The notes under the pieces are model-generated. The model did no database searches. It was not told the DNA's origin and saw nothing but the letters and a program-made list of their open reading frames with translations. From contig CBDETD010000002.1 in assembly GCA_965242805.1 (NCBI GenBank), forward strand, positions 5,022,001-5,086,000: a DNA stretch of 64,000 nucleotides. The letters run 5' to 3'. This DNA is from JANQEU01 sp965242805. Its GTDB lineage: Bacteria; Bacteroidota; Bacteroidia; Cytophagales; Cyclobacteriaceae. The position numbers and the translations under genes are program-made. Below are positions 19,257 through 27,445 of this stretch, in pieces (position 1 is the first letter of the stretch; each line of letters opens with the position of its first letter).

Positions 19257-20588
19257 ATGGAAAAGAAACGTGTAATAATCCTGGGAGCTGCGGGTAGAGA
19301 CTTCCACAATTTCAATACGTACTACAGAAATAACCCAAGATATGAAGTAGTAGCATTTACTGCAGCGCAAATTCCCGATATAGATGACAGAGTTTATCCT
19401 CCCAGCCTTTCAGGCGAAATGTATCCAAATGGAATCCCAATTTATGCGGAAACAGATCTAACTGACCTGATAGATGACCTACGTGCCGATGAATGCGTAT
19501 TTGCTTACAGCGATGTAAGCTATCAGAAAGTAATGTCCGTAAGTTCCGTTGTGAATTCTGCGGGAGCAAGTTTTAGACTTCTGGGTCCCGATCAGACGAT
19601 GATACAAAGCGCGAAACCCTTAATCTCTGTCTGCGCCACTCGTACAGGTTGTGGTAAGAGTCAAACTTCCAGAAGGATCATTGAACTGCTTATGGAAAAA
19701 GGTTTGAAGGTAGTTGCAATTCGTCACCCGATGCCCTACGGTAACCTTGAGGATCAGATCGTGCAAAGATTTGCAACAATCGAAGATCTTCACAAACATA
19801 AATGCACCATTGAGGAAATGGAGGAATATGAACCGCATGTAACCCGTGGCAATGTGATATATGCTGGAGTAGACTATGAAGCAATTATAAGAGCAGCAGA
19901 AAATGATCCGGACGGCTGTGACGTTATAATCTGGGATGGAGGAAACAATGATTTTTCATTCTATAGATCAGATCTGTACATAACCGTAGCTGATCCCCAT
20001 AGAGTTGGGGACGAACTTAATTACTACCCCGGTGAGGCAAATATTCGAATGGCGGACATTGTGGTTATCAATAAGATGGACTCAGCAAGTCCGGAGCAAA
20101 TAGATGAGTTAAAGCAAAATGTTTTGGAACTTAATTGCGATGTAAAAATCGTAGAAGCAGATTCGGAAATAATTGTGGATGATCCTGATCTGATCAAGGA
20201 CAAGAATGTATTGGTGGTAGAGGATGGACCTACTCTTACACATGGCGGAATGCAGATTGGCGCTGGTACGGTGGCTTCAGAACGCTATGGAGCAAGATCA
20301 TTTGTGGACCCACGTCCTTACACTACAGGAAAGATTTCAGAGACCTTCAGGATCTATCCTAATATAGGAATTCTACTTCCGGCTATGGGATATGGAAGGG
20401 ATCAACTGGATGACCTGGAAGCAACGATCAACGCTGTAGAATGCGATTCGGTTGTCATAGGAACACCTATTGATCTATCCAGGGAGATCAAGATCAACAA
20501 ACCTTTTACTCGTGTGAAATACAATTTGAAGGAAAGAAGCAATGTCTTGGCAGAAATGTTGAATAATTACGAATTGGTTGAAACTTAG
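19257..20588 (+). CDS. COG2403-type P-loop GTPase (cyclic 2,3-diphosphoglycerate synthase-like)
   Basis: This 443-residue soluble protein opens with a Rossmann-like strand (RVIILGAAGRDFHNFN). A P-loop follows at about residues 128-137 (TRTGCGKSQTSRR), then WDGGNNDFSF and VVINKMDSA, the latter resembling the GTPase NKxD element. Sequences of this type are often annotated as cyclic 2,3-diphosphoglycerate synthase after the archaeal enzyme. The true activity in Bacteroidota is not established, so the general call is safer. It ends before a clear terminator at 20620. Confidence 0.8.
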   Translation: MEKKRVIILGAAGRDFHNFNTYYRNNPRYEVVAFTAAQIPDIDDRVYPPSLSGEMYPNGIPIYAETDLTDLIDDLRADECVFAYSDVSYQKVMSVSSVVNSAGASFRLLGPDQTMIQSAKPLISVCATRTGCGKSQTSRRIIELLMEKGLKVVAIRHPMPYGNLEDQIVQRFATIEDLHKHKCTIEEMEEYEPHVTRGNVIYAGVDYEAIIRAAENDPDGCDVIIWDGGNNDFSFYRSDLYITVADPHRVGDELNYYPGEANIRMADIVVINKMDSASPEQIDELKQNVLELNCDVKIVEADSEIIVDDPDLIKDKNVLVVEDGPTLTHGGMQIGAGTVASERYGARSFVDPRPYTTGKISETFRIYPNIGILLPAMGYGRDQLDDLEATINAVECDSVVIGTPIDLSREIKINKPFTRVKYNLKERSNVLAEMLNNYELVET

Positions 20589-20619
20589 ATCAATTCTTAT
20601 TTGATACAGGTTAACAATG

Positions 20620-20650
20620 AAAGGCACTTCTAGTAAGTGCCTTTATTTTT
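20620..20650 (+). terminator. Intrinsic terminator
   Basis: AAAGGCACTT pairs with AAGTGCCTTT around the loop CTAGT, followed by ATTTTT. It lies 31 bases after the stop of the P-loop protein gene. Confidence 0.9.
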
Positions 20651-20716
20651 GAAAACTATGTTGGTTAGGAATAGATTAGGAAATACACTATTTTTCTATT
20701 TCAACCGGCCAATCTG

Positions 20717-21367
20717 ATGACGGCAAACGAATCACATTTCTCTTCTGCAATTCTTTCAGCAAGTATCATTGGATTTGACTCCATAGCTATGGAAAACGAG
20801 GAAATGGCCTTCAGAATGTTTCAGAAATTTGAAGAGTGTATTAAGGAAGTGGTGAAAAGGTTTAAGGGGCAAATAGACGTTTTCAATGAAAATGAATGCA
20901 TTCTTTTATTTGATGATCCAAATAATGCAATCTCAAGTGCCATGGAGATCCAATCTAACCTGAACGAGTCGAAAGGTTTTTCTATTGGGATAGGCCTACA
21001 TTACGGGGAATTGACAAGGAAAGAGGGTCGAGTGGTTGGCGATGCTTTGAAAATATGCAATGACATAGAATCATTAGGGGAAGCAAATTCAGTTCTGCTG
21101 AGTCATGAAATTCAGGATCAAATCAAATCAAATCTGGAGTTTGATACGTTGGAACTTGGTCTATGCCCTATGAAAAGTGTTGACCAGGACATTCTAATTT
21201 ATGCTCTGATAACGCAAGGTCTGAGAATCCCAAATATCGAAGACATTCGTGGACCTGGGCAACTTGTAAGACAACCACTTTTCGCGTCCAAAAGGCAGAA
21301 GTACATTGTTTTCCTGGGTCTTTCAATTACTATTATACTTGTTGTGATCATGTTGCTAAGTCAGTGA
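20717..21367 (+). CDS. Degenerate class III nucleotidyl cyclase homology protein with C-terminal anchor
   Basis: The 216 residues comprise a cyclase homology domain (about 10-165), a linker and one C-terminal membrane helix (about 193-214), so the domain should be cytosolic. The pattern IGIGLHYGELTRKEGRVVGDALKICNDIESLGEANSVLLS is characteristic of class III cyclases. The first metal aspartate of the FADIxGFT motif is replaced (SASIIGFDS). The second is not evident either (NENECILLF in place of GDxxxAxF). It is therefore probably not a standard cyclase and may bind a nucleotide or a partner. The terminator upstream makes it the first gene of its transcript. Confidence 0.72.
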   Translation: MTANESHFSSAILSASIIGFDSIAMENEEMAFRMFQKFEECIKEVVKRFKGQIDVFNENECILLFDDPNNAISSAMEIQSNLNESKGFSIGIGLHYGELTRKEGRVVGDALKICNDIESLGEANSVLLSHEIQDQIKSNLEFDTLELGLCPMKSVDQDILIYALITQGLRIPNIEDIRGPGQLVRQPLFASKRQKYIVFLGLSITIILVVIMLLSQ

Positions 21368-21488
21368 TCCCGGATAGAAATCCCCTGTAATGTAATTACC
21401 TGTTTTATGACGTAAAATACCCAGATTGTGGTATTTACTTTTAACGGTTATTGGATCAATTTTCCATTTCAAATTAAATCTAGACACC

Positions 21489-21662
21489 ATGGAAGAAATG
21501 GAAACTTTCCTTTTACAACTTGAGTTAGGACTAATAAATCTTGAAGATAAGGTCAATAGACTGACTATATTGCTCGAGAATTTAAAGGATCAGGGAGTTC
21601 TTGAACAGATGCAGCGAGTTTATAATAAAACCGGCATTGATCTTCCTATCAATCAAAACTAG
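21489..21662 (+). CDS. Small coiled-coil protein, 57 residues
   Basis: From the ATG at 21489 the product is a highly charged amphipathic helix (METFLLQLELGLINLEDKVNRLTILLENL) with leucines at heptad spacing, then a short tail ending PINQN. The upstream in-frame extension is hydrophobic and out of character, so I use this start. It lies between the cyclase-like gene and a lipoprotein gene on the same strand. No family is recognised; it may act as a small adaptor. Confidence 0.55.
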   Translation: MEEMETFLLQLELGLINLEDKVNRLTILLENLKDQGVLEQMQRVYNKTGIDLPINQN

Positions 21663-21713
21663 TTTAGTCAATATAGAACATGTAGGTGACGAAATAATTA
21701 CTTATTTTGTAAT

Positions 21714-22241
21714 GTGCGATATGGGAAGATCTTCTGGTCATTATTGATCCTGTCATGTACTGGTAGCCATGTCGTGACTAACGTTGGCCATGGATTACAA
21801 AATGAAATAAGAAAAGTCTATATTGTCTTTAAAGGTCCGGAGGTTGAAGCTTTGTTTATTAAGGCATTCGCAAATGAACTCACAAGTTCCCTAAAAATCA
21901 GAGGAATAGAAACCGGCCATTACAATCTACTCAAGGAAAGGATCACTAAGGCAGATACGGAGGAAATAAATGCCAGGATCCATGACTACTATCCAGATGT
22001 TGTCATGCGTGTCAACTATGAAAATACAATTCGCAAAAATCGAAGTCTCCCTGATGAGATCAACGGAGAATATCTAGGAGTTCAAATCAGTGGTTACCCC
22101 GAAGGCCCGATAGTCTGGCAGGCTTTTATTGACCTAAATGAAGAAGATAAAGGTCATGGTATCGAAAACAAGCTAATTCCCCGTAGACTTATCAAAGCCA
22201 TGGAGAGAGACCAACTCATACCCAAAATTTCCAAAAACTAA
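21714..22241 (+). CDS. Lipoprotein of unknown function, 175 residues
   Basis: It starts with GTG; no ATG is available in frame before the signal. The N-terminus KIFWSLLILSC is a lipoprotein signal with the cysteine near residue 15. The mature part is mixed alpha/beta: a strand (KVYIVFKGPEVEALFIKAF), a helix, then DVVMRVNYENTIRKNR and a final basic segment. It has no known catalytic motif. It lies 51 bases after the coiled-coil gene and may be cotranscribed. It converges on the endonuclease-fold gene with a 10-base gap. Confidence 0.65.
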   Translation: MRYGKIFWSLLILSCTGSHVVTNVGHGLQNEIRKVYIVFKGPEVEALFIKAFANELTSSLKIRGIETGHYNLLKERITKADTEEINARIHDYYPDVVMRVNYENTIRKNRSLPDEINGEYLGVQISGYPEGPIVWQAFIDLNEEDKGHGIENKLIPRRLIKAMERDQLIPKISKN

Positions 22242-22251
22242 CGGGTGGTTC

Positions 22252-23214
22252 CTATTTCTCTTTTATTTTCACCGAAACAGGGAAATGATCACTGTAACCA
22301 TCGGGATCATAGCTGCTTTTTGACGATGGACGACCATATCGAATCGGAGCATTATAGCTACCCTCGGACATCACGTCAAAATTATTTACTTCAGCAGATT
22401 CCTCAATTACCTTCATCTTGGATGTACTTTTTATTGCTCCCTTGGAAGCAAGTATCTGATCGAACATATAGGGTCCGCTGTAATAGAAACTACCGTATCC
22501 CTGTCCATACTGATTTGCCATCAGGTTGTATAGCCATGGAGAACTTCTGGCATTGATCACTTTTTGTCTGCTCCCGGTACCCAGTAGGTAGTGGGATACT
22601 GACCTGCTAAACGGATCATCATTGAAATCTCCCATTACCAGGATAGAAATATCCTTTCCCTTTTCCTCTATGATCCTTGAGATCCAATAACTTAGTGTTT
22701 CAGCGGCGAAGATCCTGTAAGGTTCGCTCTCAAATTGACTGGGCATTCGTGCAGGCCAATGATTCCCGATCAATACCAACTCCATATCATTTTTTGTCCT
22801 GAATGTTATTTGCAGAATGTCTCTTGTTGAGGATCTTTTGGCAATTCGATAACTGAATTGTTCTAGAGCATCAAATTTGTCTTTATCATAGATGAAACCG
22901 ACATCCACTCCCCTCTGGTCATCACCTTCCTCCAATGCCACATTATAATTCCGGTTAAGGTGACCTAGTTTAGCTATTAATTGCTCCAAAACATTGACAT
23001 TTTCTACCTCACAAACTCCTAATATATCAGGACCTGCATTGTTGTTCAACATACTAATGATTTCGGCAAGGTTTGATAGTTTTTTATCAAGGACTTCCTG
23101 TGTCCATCCTTTCAATTCGCTTTTCAGCTGACTTTGCAGCCAGGAAGGTCGATCGGGATCACCCTCTACTTCAAAAAGGTTTTCCACATTCCACCACGAT
23201 ATGTGATATTCCAT
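22252..23214 (-). CDS. Endonuclease/exonuclease/phosphatase family protein
   Basis: The 320 residues show the complete DNase I-like fold signature: WWNVENLFE near the N-terminus, GVCEVENVNVL with the metal-binding glutamate, IGNHWPAR, the catalytic VMGDFNDDPF, and GYSDHFPVSV at the C-terminus. There is no signal peptide, so it is probably cytoplasmic. The family includes nucleases and phosphodiesterases acting on nucleic acids or phospholipids; the substrate cannot be told. It is transcribed alone on the minus strand. Confidence 0.9.
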   Translation of the reverse strand: MEYHISWWNVENLFEVEGDPDRPSWLQSQLKSELKGWTQEVLDKKLSNLAEIISMLNNNAGPDILGVCEVENVNVLEQLIAKLGHLNRNYNVALEEGDDQRGVDVGFIYDKDKFDALEQFSYRIAKRSSTRDILQITFRTKNDMELVLIGNHWPARMPSQFESEPYRIFAAETLSYWISRIIEEKGKDISILVMGDFNDDPFSRSVSHYLLGTGSRQKVINARSSPWLYNLMANQYGQGYGSFYYSGPYMFDQILASKGAIKSTSKMKVIEESAEVNNFDVMSEGSYNAPIRYGRPSSKSSYDPDGYSDHFPVSVKIKEK

Positions 23215-23451
23215 AGCAAACGTATTTGTTAGGACAAGTTGAAAAAAAATTCAATACAACGCAATACCCTATTTGGGGCATTTTTTAATCGAATTAGTTG
23301 ACTGTCACAATTAGTTAATAAGCGTTTTGACTGTCCCGGAAGTAATCCGCACGATCGTAATAAGAAGGGCAAATCATTCAAAATCGTATGCCATATGTTC
23401 AATTAATTACAATGGTACACCGAATTGATTATTATTGATTTAGGAGTAATA
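23215..23451. other. Intergenic stretch without recognisable gene
   Basis: AT-rich DNA between two divergent genes. Only very short open frames occur. It must hold the promoters of the endonuclease-fold gene (minus) and of the leader at 23452 (plus), but I cannot place them with confidence. Confidence 0.5.
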
Positions 23452-23516
23452 GAGGCTAAACAGCCCATACTTCTTCATCTGGGTCAGCTTTTAAAGCTGA
23501 CTCTTTTCTTGTTTTT
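23452..23516 (+). ncRNA. Candidate structured leader or small RNA ending in a terminator-like hairpin
   Basis: Three hairpins follow each other. GGCT/AGCC lies at 23454-23465 and CCCA/TGGG at 23464-23483. A perfect GTCAGCTT/AAGCTGAC stem with a TTA loop lies at 23483-23501, followed by TCTTTTCTTGTTTTT. The middle hairpin shares bases with both neighbours, so alternative folds are possible. The last element looks like an intrinsic terminator 26 bases before the ATG at 23543. It could be an attenuator for that gene or the end of a short independent RNA. No known RNA family was recognised. Confidence 0.4.
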
Positions 23517-23542
23517 GGTAACTGTAACTTAAGAAGCTTATT

Positions 23543-24592
23543 ATGGATAGATCGAGACGAAAAACTATAAAAACCCTGGGTACAGGTATTGTTGCTTTCC
23601 CAACAATAATTGGTGCCGGATCAATCATTCAATCTTGTGGCGGAGGCAATACCTCTCAACAAGCATCAGCAGGACCTGCAATTGATGCAGGGGAATTATT
23701 TTTTAGTATATCGCTGGCACAATGGTCTCTGAATCGGTCTCAATTTGGAAAAAGCAGGGATCTTGGTTGGGAATACTTCCGAGATCAACTTCAGTCCAAT
23801 CCTGATAATCTGTTGCAAGGAGAATTGAAACCATTGGATTTTCCGTTAGTTGCTAAAAACGATTATGGCATTGATGCTGTCGAATATGTAAATACCTTCT
23901 TCTTTGATAAAGCGGAAAACATGGAGTTTTTATCTGACCTGAAAAGCAGATGTGATGGAGAGGGTGTAAAAAGCCTTTTGATCATGTGTGATGCCGAAGG
24001 TAATCTCGGAGACATTGATGACGATCAAAGATCCAAAGCAGTAGAGAACCATTACAAATGGGTGGATGCTGCAAAATACCTGGGGTGTCATTCCATACGG
24101 GTAAATGCCGCCGGAAGCGGGACAATGGATGAGATAAAACAGACAGCTATTGATGGTTTGGGCCGTCTCAGTGAATACGGTGCGCAAAACCAGATCAATA
24201 TCATCGTTGAGAACCATGGTGGATATTCCAGTGATGCAAACTGGCTTTCTGAGGTCATAAGTAGTGTGGGTAATGATTATTGTGGGACTTTACCTGATTT
24301 TGGTAACTTCTGTATAGAGAGAGGAGAAGAAGGATGTGCAAATGAATATGATCGCTATAAAGGAATGGAACAGCTGATGCCGTATGCGAAAGGGGTCAGC
24401 GCTAAATCTCATGAGTTTGACGAAAACGGAAATGAAGTTCACTCCGACTTCAAAAGAATAATGCAGATCGTAAAGGATGCTGGATACACAGGTTATGTGG
24501 GCATCGAATATGAAGGCAATACTCTTTCGGAAAAGGAAGGGATACTTGCTACCAAAGCTCTCCTCGAAAAAGTAGGAAGGGAATTATCCTAA
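23543..24592 (+). CDS. Tat-exported sugar phosphate isomerase/epimerase-like protein
   Basis: The N-terminus has a twin-arginine signal (DRSRRKTIKTLG), a hydrophobic stretch and a lipobox-like IIQSC at about residue 31, so it is probably a Tat-dependent lipoprotein. The remaining 310 residues are a TIM barrel of the xylose-isomerase-like/AP endonuclease 2 family: IDAVEYVNTFF, HSIRVNAAGSG, INIIVENHGG, DFGNFC and GYVGIEYEGN, where E, D, H and E residues normally bind a divalent metal. Family members isomerise or epimerise sugars and inositols; the substrate is unknown. The structured leader at 23452 may control it. Confidence 0.85.
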   Translation: MDRSRRKTIKTLGTGIVAFPTIIGAGSIIQSCGGGNTSQQASAGPAIDAGELFFSISLAQWSLNRSQFGKSRDLGWEYFRDQLQSNPDNLLQGELKPLDFPLVAKNDYGIDAVEYVNTFFFDKAENMEFLSDLKSRCDGEGVKSLLIMCDAEGNLGDIDDDQRSKAVENHYKWVDAAKYLGCHSIRVNAAGSGTMDEIKQTAIDGLGRLSEYGAQNQINIIVENHGGYSSDANWLSEVISSVGNDYCGTLPDFGNFCIERGEEGCANEYDRYKGMEQLMPYAKGVSAKSHEFDENGNEVHSDFKRIMQIVKDAGYTGYVGIEYEGNTLSEKEGILATKALLEKVGRELS

Positions 24593-24725
24593 CAGTTTTC
24601 ACCGCTCTTTCGGACACTATTTGTATTCGAAAGTGTGGTAACCCCATCGGAATTCCGGTTCAACGGATATAATTCCCACTCATTCATAAATATTAATATT
24701 TTCATATATAATATAGAAATTATTC
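24593..24725. other. Intergenic stretch, nothing recognised
   Basis: Between the isomerase stop and the next promoter element I see no coding frame and no convincing terminator. The right half is strongly AT-rich. Confidence 0.5.
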
Positions 24726-24733
24726 TACCTTTG
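24726..24733 (+). promoter_or_regulatory. -7 element TACCTTTG of a small-protein gene
   Basis: This is an exact TAnnTTTG match. A TTTTC about 20 bases upstream is the only -33 candidate. Predicted transcription starts near 24738-24740, just before the long hairpin at 24744. Confidence 0.5.
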
Positions 24734-24743
24734 ACTAGGACTT

Positions 24744-24790
24744 CTTCAAATAATTATGATTGGTAATTGAATAATCATATTTATTTGAAG
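24744..24790 (+). repeat. Long 5'-leader hairpin before the 42-residue gene
   Basis: CTTCAAATAATTATGATT (24744-24761) and AATCATATTTATTTGAAG (24773-24790) are inverted repeats of 18 bases with one mismatch around an 11-base loop. If transcription starts near 24740, the hairpin forms the very 5' end of the mRNA and could protect it from decay. A protein-binding operator is the alternative. Confidence 0.75.
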
Positions 24791-24831
24791 TGTCACCAAA
24801 AACCATTTTCAAATTATAACTAGTCAAATCA

Positions 24832-24960
24832 ATGAAATCGCTCGCATACACAAAATCAAAAGTTTCAAAACCGGATCTCGTTTCAATAGTAGCCAGAGGA
24901 GTATTTAAAATGAGTGTGGCAGGGCTGTTATTTACATTAGGAACGTTAATAATACTTTAA
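24832..24960 (+). CDS. Small protein, 42 residues, possible membrane peptide
   Basis: The frame begins MKSLAYTKSKVSKPD, continues LVSIVARGVFKMSV and ends in the hydrophobic AGLLFTLGTLIIL. The N-terminal half is basic and the C-terminal third could insert in a membrane. The gene has its own -7 element (24726), a long leader hairpin (24744) and a strong terminator (25001), a complete transcription unit for one small product. No family was recognised. The surrounding signals are the main evidence that it is real. Confidence 0.6.
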   Translation: MKSLAYTKSKVSKPDLVSIVARGVFKMSVAGLLFTLGTLIIL

Positions 24961-25000
24961 TACCATTCATATCACATTTTGTATCACAAACCATTTGCCA

Positions 25001-25030
25001 AAAACCGCTTCATTTTGAGCGGTTTTTTTT
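25001..25030. terminator. Bidirectional intrinsic terminator
   Basis: AAAACCGCT (25001-25009) pairs with AGCGGTTTT (25018-25026). Eight T follow on the plus strand, and an A-run upstream gives T on the minus strand. It serves the 42-residue gene and the converging phosphatase gene. Confidence 0.9.
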
Positions 25031-25031
25031 A

Positions 25032-26084
25032 TTAGTACAGATACAATTCCCTTAGGCGTTCCAATTCTCCCATACTTAATCCAATTCCATCTTGCAGAAA
25101 TTTATCAGTGGAACCGTATTCTTTCCGAATTTCCTCAAAACCGGCCTGTAAATAGCTCGGCCTAACATCCATAATCGTTCGGGAAGCTGTATGATCAATG
25201 CCTAAGATGCGAGCGCCAAGTTTTGCCTTTCGTTCAATCAGATCATGCCTGTAATAGTTTGAGAGTAAGTATTCGTCCATTATGGTTTTTTCAGAAACGC
25301 CTAAACTGGAAAGTATCATTGCAGCGGTGAATCCGGTTCTGTCTTTACCTGCAGTGCAGTGAAAAACAAGAGGTGTTCCTTGCTCGCTCAACAAGAAGTC
25401 AAATACCTGACGTAATTGTGGGGTTGCCTGATTTACAAATCTTCGGGAGATCTCTTCCATTTTCCCATCTCCATCAAATTCCGCCGGTGTTTGTTTTCGA
25501 ATGTCTTTTCTGGCCTTGTGGATTTCATGATAGTTCATTCCACCATATGGCAAGTTCACCCACTTAATTGGACCATCAGATGGTAGCTTGTCAGGTTTCT
25601 TCTTAATCTCTTCCGGAGTGCGGAGGTCTAGAACATGTTGGATCCCAAGCATCTTCAAATCACTCAGGCCATCTTTGGTAATCTTATCCAATTTACCTGA
25701 ACGATAAATGCTACCATACTTGGTCTGACGACCATCTTCCGTGGGAAGTCCCCCCAGGTCGCGGAAATTCAGTACGCCATCGACATCAAGAAGTCGGTTA
25801 GAAACATAAAATGATTCATTCTCACCGTTGTTGAGTACGTACACTTCATGTTTAACATCCGAAGGTCCAATTGACACTGTATCAGGTCCTGAAATCTTCT
25901 GATGAAATCCCTCATTTGAAGTACTCTTCATAATCCAGGAACCTGGTTCGGAAAGAATAAGAGTTCGGGGGCTGGCATTAATTACTTGTGCCCGCTCGGT
26001 AAGTCCATAGGGTGCCCTTGGTAACTCCTCATAGGTGGCACAACTCACCATAAGGAATAGGAAAATATAGATCAGGTGTTTCAT
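25032..26084 (-). CDS. Tyrosine-protein phosphatase lipoprotein
   Basis: The 350 residues begin with a lipoprotein signal (IFLFLMVSC, cysteine 15). An Ig-like or Fn3-like N-terminal region (about 30-95) is followed by the catalytic domain opening with NFRDLGGLPTEDGR. The P-loop HCTAGKDRTG carries nucleophile cysteine 243 and arginine 249. This is the Y_phosphatase3 type of cysteine phosphatase, which acts on phosphotyrosine or phosphoinositides. The lipid anchor places it in the periplasm or outer membrane, so extracytoplasmic phosphate esters are the likely substrates. It is probably transcribed alone. Confidence 0.9.
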   Translation of the reverse strand: MKHLIYIFLFLMVSCATYEELPRAPYGLTERAQVINASPRTLILSEPGSWIMKSTSNEGFHQKISGPDTVSIGPSDVKHEVYVLNNGENESFYVSNRLLDVDGVLNFRDLGGLPTEDGRQTKYGSIYRSGKLDKITKDGLSDLKMLGIQHVLDLRTPEEIKKKPDKLPSDGPIKWVNLPYGGMNYHEIHKARKDIRKQTPAEFDGDGKMEEISRRFVNQATPQLRQVFDFLLSEQGTPLVFHCTAGKDRTGFTAAMILSSLGVSEKTIMDEYLLSNYYRHDLIERKAKLGARILGIDHTASRTIMDVRPSYLQAGFEEIRKEYGSTDKFLQDGIGLSMGELERLRELYLY

Positions 26085-26142
26085 ATGTAGCTAAAGTGTC
26101 CAACAATTGAATTCAAGATAAAGTTTATTCGAATTGCCAGAA

Positions 26143-26182
26143 AACAAAAACGGTATGCAGTTATCAAAGTTGCATACCGTTT
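26143..26182 (-). terminator. Intrinsic terminator of the 26212-26760 gene
   Basis: Read on the minus strand, AAACGGTATGCA pairs perfectly with TGCATACCGTTT over 12 bases around an 11-base loop, followed by TTGTTTT. It lies 30 bases beyond the stop. Confidence 0.8.
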
Positions 26183-26211
26183 AGGCTAAAATTATTTCTT
26201 ATATGTCTCAC

Positions 26212-26760
26212 TCAGAAATCACTTCCATCAAATTTGCCTCCGATTTCAAACTTCTTGATATATGTCTGATTAATGATTTTTGCACTCCCGTTAGTTACAA
26301 ATTTTGGATCCCATCGCACCTTTTTGTTGTCGTATGCATATTCCATAAGTCGATTCACAGTACCTCTGGGTACTTTCTTCGTACCTACACGTTGTTTAAG
26401 TTGGATATCTTTCAATGTGACCCTGTATTTTCCTTCATCGAAATCTACTACTAAAGTCCCTTGGGAGTCTTTTTTGGTCAGGTAATCCTCTGTGTCTTTT
26501 TCAGAATAGCCCGAACTGACATAGTCGTGAGAAATCACCTTTGACATACCTGCTATTCGATTGGGTTTGTCCGAGTCTACCGATTCGAACAAGTTCAATT
26601 CCATGAACTTTTCTTTCATTTGGGCAGGAGTAAGAACAGACGCATAAACTTTTTGCCAGGTGATGTTATTGCCTTCCACTTTCATATGTTGGAGTTCTTC
26701 CTCCTGGGCTAGTGCGATCAGACAACAAGAAGCGAGTATTACAGTAAACAGCGATTTCAT
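26212..26760 (-). CDS. Exported protein, DUF4468-like
   Basis: This 182-residue protein has a signal peptide (MKSLFTVILASCCLIALAQ). The mature part has ITWQKVYASVLTPAQMKEKFM near its start and GTLVVDFDEGKYRVTLKDIQLKQR in the middle. That layout resembles DUF4468 proteins with a TBP-like fold; the match was judged by eye. The function of the family is unknown. It stands alone, with its own terminator. Confidence 0.65.
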   Translation of the reverse strand: MKSLFTVILASCCLIALAQEEELQHMKVEGNNITWQKVYASVLTPAQMKEKFMELNLFESVDSDKPNRIAGMSKVISHDYVSSGYSEKDTEDYLTKKDSQGTLVVDFDEGKYRVTLKDIQLKQRVGTKKVPRGTVNRLMEYAYDNKKVRWDPKFVTNGSAKIINQTYIKKFEIGGKFDGSDF

Positions 26761-26929
26761 AAGACTGTGATTTGGTTACAAAGACAATTTAGTAATTAAA
26801 CAAATTATTTTTCATTCTATTGCAACCCTTAATATCTTTATTTCATCTATTAAATAAAATTGAGGAAATAAGTAACCTTTGTTCAATTTTGGAGTAAGAA
26901 TCTAAAGGTCAAAAACTTTTTAAAAACCT

Positions 26930-27388
26930 ATGTTAAACCTATTTAAGAAGAACAAGAAGAAGGAATTCAAAGCGTTGTGTGAGCTTAGCAGACAGCCTTT
27001 GGATCGAGCGACGACGTACTTGCTTTCCACTGCCGAAGTTATTTCATCGAAGAAATTTTGGGATAATAAGATGACTGAGCCTGACACAATGACCTATACG
27101 GTGGCTCATTTCAAGTCAGGTGATCAGACTGCAACCAATATCCGAAAGATGATATTTGATAAATACAGCAAGGAAGATAAGCCTTGGGTGGTTTCTGATT
27201 CCGAGATGCATCTATTTGATGATGTCGACCACACCATTGCTAAAGAAAGAGCTGATAAATGGTGGGACAGTAAAGGGACTCACGTCAATGGTACTGCCAA
27301 CTCCCTGGAAAGTTTGGGAGAGAAAGCATTTGAAGAAATTAAATCTTATGCTGTGATGGAAGCCGGAAGGAATCAGGTTCCGGCATAG
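26930..27388 (+). CDS. Conserved-looking cytoplasmic protein of unknown function
   Basis: The 152 residues begin with a very basic tail (MLNLFKKNKKKEFK). A helical segment (CELSRQPLDRATTYLLSTAEVI) and a tryptophan-containing alpha/beta region (YSKEDKPWVVSDSEMHLF, ADKWWDSKG) follow. There is no signal peptide, membrane helix or catalytic motif I recognise. Coding character is good: a single long frame with a normal start, and a terminator 28 bases after the stop. It converges with the thioredoxin gene. Confidence 0.65.
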   Translation: MLNLFKKNKKKEFKALCELSRQPLDRATTYLLSTAEVISSKKFWDNKMTEPDTMTYTVAHFKSGDQTATNIRKMIFDKYSKEDKPWVVSDSEMHLFDDVDHTIAKERADKWWDSKGTHVNGTANSLESLGEKAFEEIKSYAVMEAGRNQVPA

Positions 27389-27415
27389 ATCTGAAAAATA
27401 CGTTTTGTTTACTTG

Positions 27416-27442
27416 GGGTCAAGTTTTTCTTGACCCTTTTCA
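27416..27442. terminator. Intrinsic terminator between converging genes
   Basis: GGGTCAAG (27416-27423) pairs with CTTGACCC (27429-27436) around TTTTT, followed by TTTTC on the plus strand. Confidence 0.85.
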
Positions 27443-27445
27443 TTT

